This document shows positions 59,771-64,000 of a stretch of 64,000 nt of DNA, in pieces. The DNA comes from Corella eumyota (Eukaryota > Chordata > Ascidiacea > Phlebobranchia > Corellidae), in contig OY720101.1 of the NCBI GenBank assembly GCA_963082875.1, forward strand, positions 3,658,001 to 3,722,000, written 5' to 3'. The translations under genes were made by a program, and so were the position numbers. Below the pieces are notes generated by a model. The model searched no databases, was not told where the DNA came from, and saw only the letters and a list, made by a program, of their open reading frames with translations. The first letter of the stretch is position 1, and each line of letters begins with the position of its first letter.

Positions 59771-60249
59771 TGTTTGTTTTAACAAGATGTTGTTATTATT
59801 TAGGTTTATGACAATTTTATTAAAAAAAGGTTTAAAGAAAGTAGTTCAATTCTTTCCAAAAAAATCCTGAATCAGAATAAAATATCACTAATAAGTATGG
59901 TAAGCATTATATAATTAAATTAAAAACTCTTTTTATTTTCAAATGTGGAATTTTGTTGAGTAAGTGTTATTTTCTCATTTAAACTTATAAGTATAGTTTT
60001 TAAAGTAAATGATTTTTATTTTTAAAGTAATATACATATTAAAAATAATGAACAAAAGATTTAGTATTTATTCATCTAACTAATTTCTCAGTTCGACATA
60101 TTTGTTTAGAATAACTGAACGTAAAAAAGAACAATCAAGATTTCTGCAACCCAAGGAAGTTTTTATTTGCGAGCACTCACGTAAAAACTTTTTTAAATAT
60201 TTATAATTTTTTAGGCGCTTTAAATTATGCTTATTTTTTTTTCTTTAAT

Positions 60250-63200
60250 TAAGTCAACAACCCTATTGATAAAGAAAGCAAATTTTTCACGTTCTTGGCC
60301 ATTCTCACTGCCTTTGCACCTAAGACCAGGAAGACAGTTGTTAATCCCACCAACTTGTGTACAAATTTTAGAAAAATTAAACAATTGGATTAGTTAAAAT
60401 CAACTCAAAAACTTTACTCCTGGTAAGCTTATTTCTGTAATCAAATTAAGTTAAGATATAAATATATTTTTCTGACTAAAGTTGTGGTAGGCACATTTTG
60501 TATTACCTTTGTAAATTTTGCAGAATTATTTATCAATAAAGGGTTATGAAAGTTTGTTATAGTACCTTACAATTCTAACTAAATTTTATTATTTTGTTAC
60601 AGTCTATAGTACTTTTTACTTTTATTATCACAAAGCCTTTGAAGCGATTATAACATAGTTATTTTACCAACATTTTTTTAAAGCCTAGATAGGATCGAAC
60701 AAATAAAGTAAGCTTATTTCTTGGCTAAATTAACTTTAAATAAATGTTTTATTGTGAAAATATAGTCTTAAAAGCCACTTATTTGTAAGAACCTCCTCAG
60801 ATTAATTTAAATATGGGTAAGCACATTTTCAGTTTACAGTAAAATTTTGGAATGCAAAAAAACTAATAATTTTGAAAAAGCACTTTTTATATATTTAACA
60901 ATTGTATTTTTCTTTCGGAACAAAAATTGGTATTTTATTCAGAAAATGTAATCTAGATAAACATTACCAAAGATATACATTATATTTAAACACTAGGCCT
61001 ACCTTATTTTTTTGTTTCTTAATTTTTTTTGTTCCTTAATTTTTTTGTTTCATATTTTTTAACTGATAGGATAAATATGTTAAGAATAACAAACAGAAAA
61101 AATATTAATAACTAATTTTTATTTTTGCTTATTTCTACAGTTGTAACCTTTCTACCTTATCAGAAGATGAAATCAGTTGTCAATAAAAAATACCTAATAA
61201 AAAAGAATTAGATCTCTGTGTGGGCCTCACGAGTGAGTTTAAAAGTTATATACATGTTTTTTAAACGGTAATCTTCATATTTAACATTTTAAACTTTTAT
61301 TAATGCAGCTGACCTATCAGATCAGACTTTACCAAGCCTATCTGGATTGGCTTATTCACCAATTTTGGGACTATTTCGTGACTGTTGTACCTAACCCTTT
61401 AAGCCATTGTTATTAACTAAGCATCTTGTGTTCAGGTTTAAGTAAGTAACTTTAGGTAAGCTTATTTCTGTAACATAATTAGTTCTAAGCTTATTTTTGT
61501 AACTAAATTATAAATACTTTCCTTTGTTGGAATAAATTTTTGGTAGACACACTACTTTTTACAAAGCTTTTTTTACAAAACAATAACTTTAAAAAAGCAT
61601 TTTTTATAAATTTACCGAAGATTTTAATATTTTAGCCTGACAAAAATGATATTTTACACAGAAAATGCAATCTAGATAATTGCTTCAAAAATATTTAAAA
61701 AAAGTACGATCAGGAAATGTGCATACCCTCTGTAAGTACTTCAAACTTGGTTTTTGTAATAAAAAAATAATATTTTGATTTATAGAATTTAATAAACTAT
61801 TTAATAACTAATGTTACTCTATTAGAAACCTTTCAACCTTCAAAAAGATAACCTAATACCGATAAAAAAAATTGAATAATCTTTTTATTGTATGTACTAA
61901 AAGTAAGCAACTTTTTCAATATGAAAGTTATTTATGTTTTTAATTTAAATTTTTATAATAACTTACTACATTTTTATTTTTTTAGTTTGTAAATTTAAAA
62001 AAAAGAAAAACTTTCAAAGACAAGGGGAAACCAAACAAAAACTTTAATGGTCTTTGGATATTAATAAATTGAAGAAACAGTTGTCGAAATTGGACTAGTA
62101 TTGATTATCTCAGAAGTCCTTCAACCTACACTAAAGGTTTAAATGAAACTGAAATATCATATAAATTTACCACCATATATATTTAAATACTGGGTAGACA
62201 CTAGTCTAACGTTACATCTGGATTGGCCCTTCTAACAATTTTCGGACTGTTTTGAGACCGTTGCCACCTTCTTTGTGTGTGCACCACAGTAAGTACTTTT
62301 TTATTTTACATCTTTAAATTTATAGTATTCTAATTACATTTTAAACTTTCATTTATAGTCTCCGAGACCAACATTGTTATTGAACCCAGCATCTTGTGTC
62401 CAAGATTAAGAAAGATTAAACTACTGGCTTAAATAAAACCAACTTGAAAACTTTACTCTGGGTAAGCTTATTTCTGTGACTAAATTACCATGTTTTGATT
62501 TAGATAAACATGTTTTGTTCGAATCAAATCTTAATAGGCACATTTTGTAATATTTTTCGATTGATACCTTAAATTAATTTAAATATAAAACCTTTTTTTA
62601 GTAGGCCCTTTTACAAACCTATTACTTCTAATAAATACTTTATATAAATTTAACAAACATTATTCATTTTAGCACAACAAATTGGTGATTTCTTTATTAT
62701 GTAATCTAGAAAATTGTCACGCTAACAAAGATAGGCCTATACAAAAAAATTACTTACTATATTAATTTGTCCCTGTTTTATTCTACTGATAGTTTGTTAA
62801 TTAAAATTTGCAAGATTATTCATTATTAGTAGGTTATAAAAGTTTGTTTTGTAACCCACTATACCAAATCAGGTTAAAGTATTTTACTAGTTTAAAATAT
62901 CAAACTAAAATTTTTATATTTATCTAAAAAAAAAATTATATTTATCTACTATTTTTTACTTGTTTTTTTAGTTTCAACCTTTAAACCTCTCAAGAAGGTG
63001 AAGTCAGCTGTCAATTAAACATTTTTATCAAAGAATAAGTATCAAGAAATTTGAGTGCTCTTATGTATGTACTTTAACTCATTTTTGGTAAAATAAATTT
63101 AATATAACAATTTAGAATACTGTATAAAATATTTAATCAACTCTCATATTATTTTAGTTACTGTATTAGAAGTCTTCTAAGAAAAAGAATTTTTGTTATT

Positions 63201-64000
63201 GAACCTAGCCTTTTGTGTCCAAGTTTAAGTAAGATTAAACAACAAATCTTAACTTGAAAACTTTCTTTGGGTGAGTTTATCTTTGTAACTAAATTACTTT
63301 TAGATAAATATTTCTTTATTTACATAAAGGTTGTTTTTTGTGTAAAAACCTTTTTAAAGTAATAAAATATGGGTAGGCACTTTTTATAGTATTTTTATGT
63401 TAGCATCTACGAACAATTTAAGTATGAGTAGGTCCTTTTGTTGTTTAACCTATTTTTAGGTAAGCCTTTGTACAAACCAATCACTTTTAAAAAAAGCTCT
63501 TTTTTATAATTTTAACAAACATCTTTTATTTAAGTTCAACGAAATTGATATTTTACTCAAAAAATGTAATCTAGATAAATGACAAGGAAGATATACCAAA
63601 AAGTACAGTAAAATTTTTATTTGAATATTTTTTTTAATTTAAAAAAAAACTTAACATAATTTTTTTGTCTCTGTATAAAATAAATTCGCTTGTCTTATAA
63701 TAGTTTATTAAATAAAAGTTTTAAATTTTATTTTCGCTTGTTTATCTAGTGACCTTTCAACCTCTCAGAAAGGAGAAGTCGATTGTTGATTAAATCATGT
63801 TATTAAATAAAGATCAAGAAATGTGCATACACTCATGTAAGTACTTTGGCTCAGTTTTTAAATTTTTTTCAATAATTTTTCAATTTATAATATTTGTTAA
63901 AAAAACTTGGATTTCTCTATTATTAGGAATCTTCCAACCTTTATTAAGATAACCTAAACCTGATAAAAAAGAATTAAATAATGATTTTTAAAAAAAATTA
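60250..64000 (+). repeat. Tandem array of diverged 0.7-1.0 kb units with splice-like borders
   Basis: At least four units. The marker (A)ATGTAATCTAGA(T)AA recurs near 60945, 61667, 62694 and 63562. A second marker, (T/G)CATCTTGTGTnCA followed after 40-75 bp by CTTTACTCTGGGTAAGCTTA, recurs near 60350, 61420, 62385 and 63212. A third, CCTTTCAACCTCTCA..AAG ending ATGTGCATAC..CTCATGTAAGTAC, recurs in parts near 61148, 61830, 62975 and 63755. GTAAG donor-like and pyrimidine-AG acceptor-like borders keep their place. No open frame is conserved. The array continues past the window. Confidence 0.65.

Overview
The window looks like nuclear DNA from an invertebrate chordate, most likely a solitary ascidian (tunicate). 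The evidence is strong AT richness, short AT-rich introns with GT..AG ends, dense genes on both strands, short 3' UTRs, a tRNA-derived SINE, and animal proteins closest in my recall to chordate families (HIF-alpha, PITPNC1/RdgB-beta, ARHGAP32/33, DNA ligase III). The species cannot be fixed from sequence alone. Exon chains below were assembled by eye. Every complete multi-exon chain has a coding length that is a multiple of three, which supports the splice choices.

Layout: 1-1730 (-) is the 5' part of a secreted FN2/TSP1/kringle repeat protein that runs off the left edge. It is divergent from a HIF-alpha gene of 18 coding exons (2549-8707, +). A gene-poor 2.4 kb follows, then intronless INO80C (11158-11634, +) and, only 179 bp on, sarcosine dehydrogenase (11814-17624, +, 18 exons). 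After about 2.6 kb of non-coding DNA come a small cadherin-like membrane protein with a Thr-rich repeat stalk (20195-22615, +) and NOL7 (23186-23902, +). NOL7 converges on PITPNC1 (24958-28355, -, 11 exons including an 8-nt microexon). An EF-hand protein follows (29454-30108, -), then an intronless methyltransferase (31453-32355, +), TBP (32728-35002, +) and a large ARHGAP32/33-type RhoGAP (35936-46592, +). Two tandem copies of an unknown transcription-unit-like sequence lie at 47.78-48.94 kb. Then come intronless DNA ligase III (49412-51958, -) and a HIG1-domain gene (53075-53708, -).

From about 54 kb to the right edge I see no protein gene. This part holds repeats: a small tandem repeat, a hAT-like MITE candidate, a 3.2-kb foldback element with long terminal inverted repeats that contains three hairpins of identical geometry and a 0.44-kb tandem duplication, a pre-miRNA-like hairpin, and a tandem array of diverged 0.7-1.0 kb units (60.25-64 kb) in which splice-site-like borders recur.

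The genes are mostly unrelated housekeeping and signalling genes: hypoxia response, chromatin remodelling, mitochondrial one-carbon metabolism, nucleolar function, lipid transfer, basal transcription, Rho signalling and DNA repair. Items I think deserve most attention are the FN2-TSP1-kringle protein, the altered oxygen-degron candidate in HIF, the duplicated X-box/TATA unit, the hairpin triplet in the foldback element, the splice-bordered array at the right edge, and the large excess of the palindrome TGACGTCA, including inside two coding sequences.
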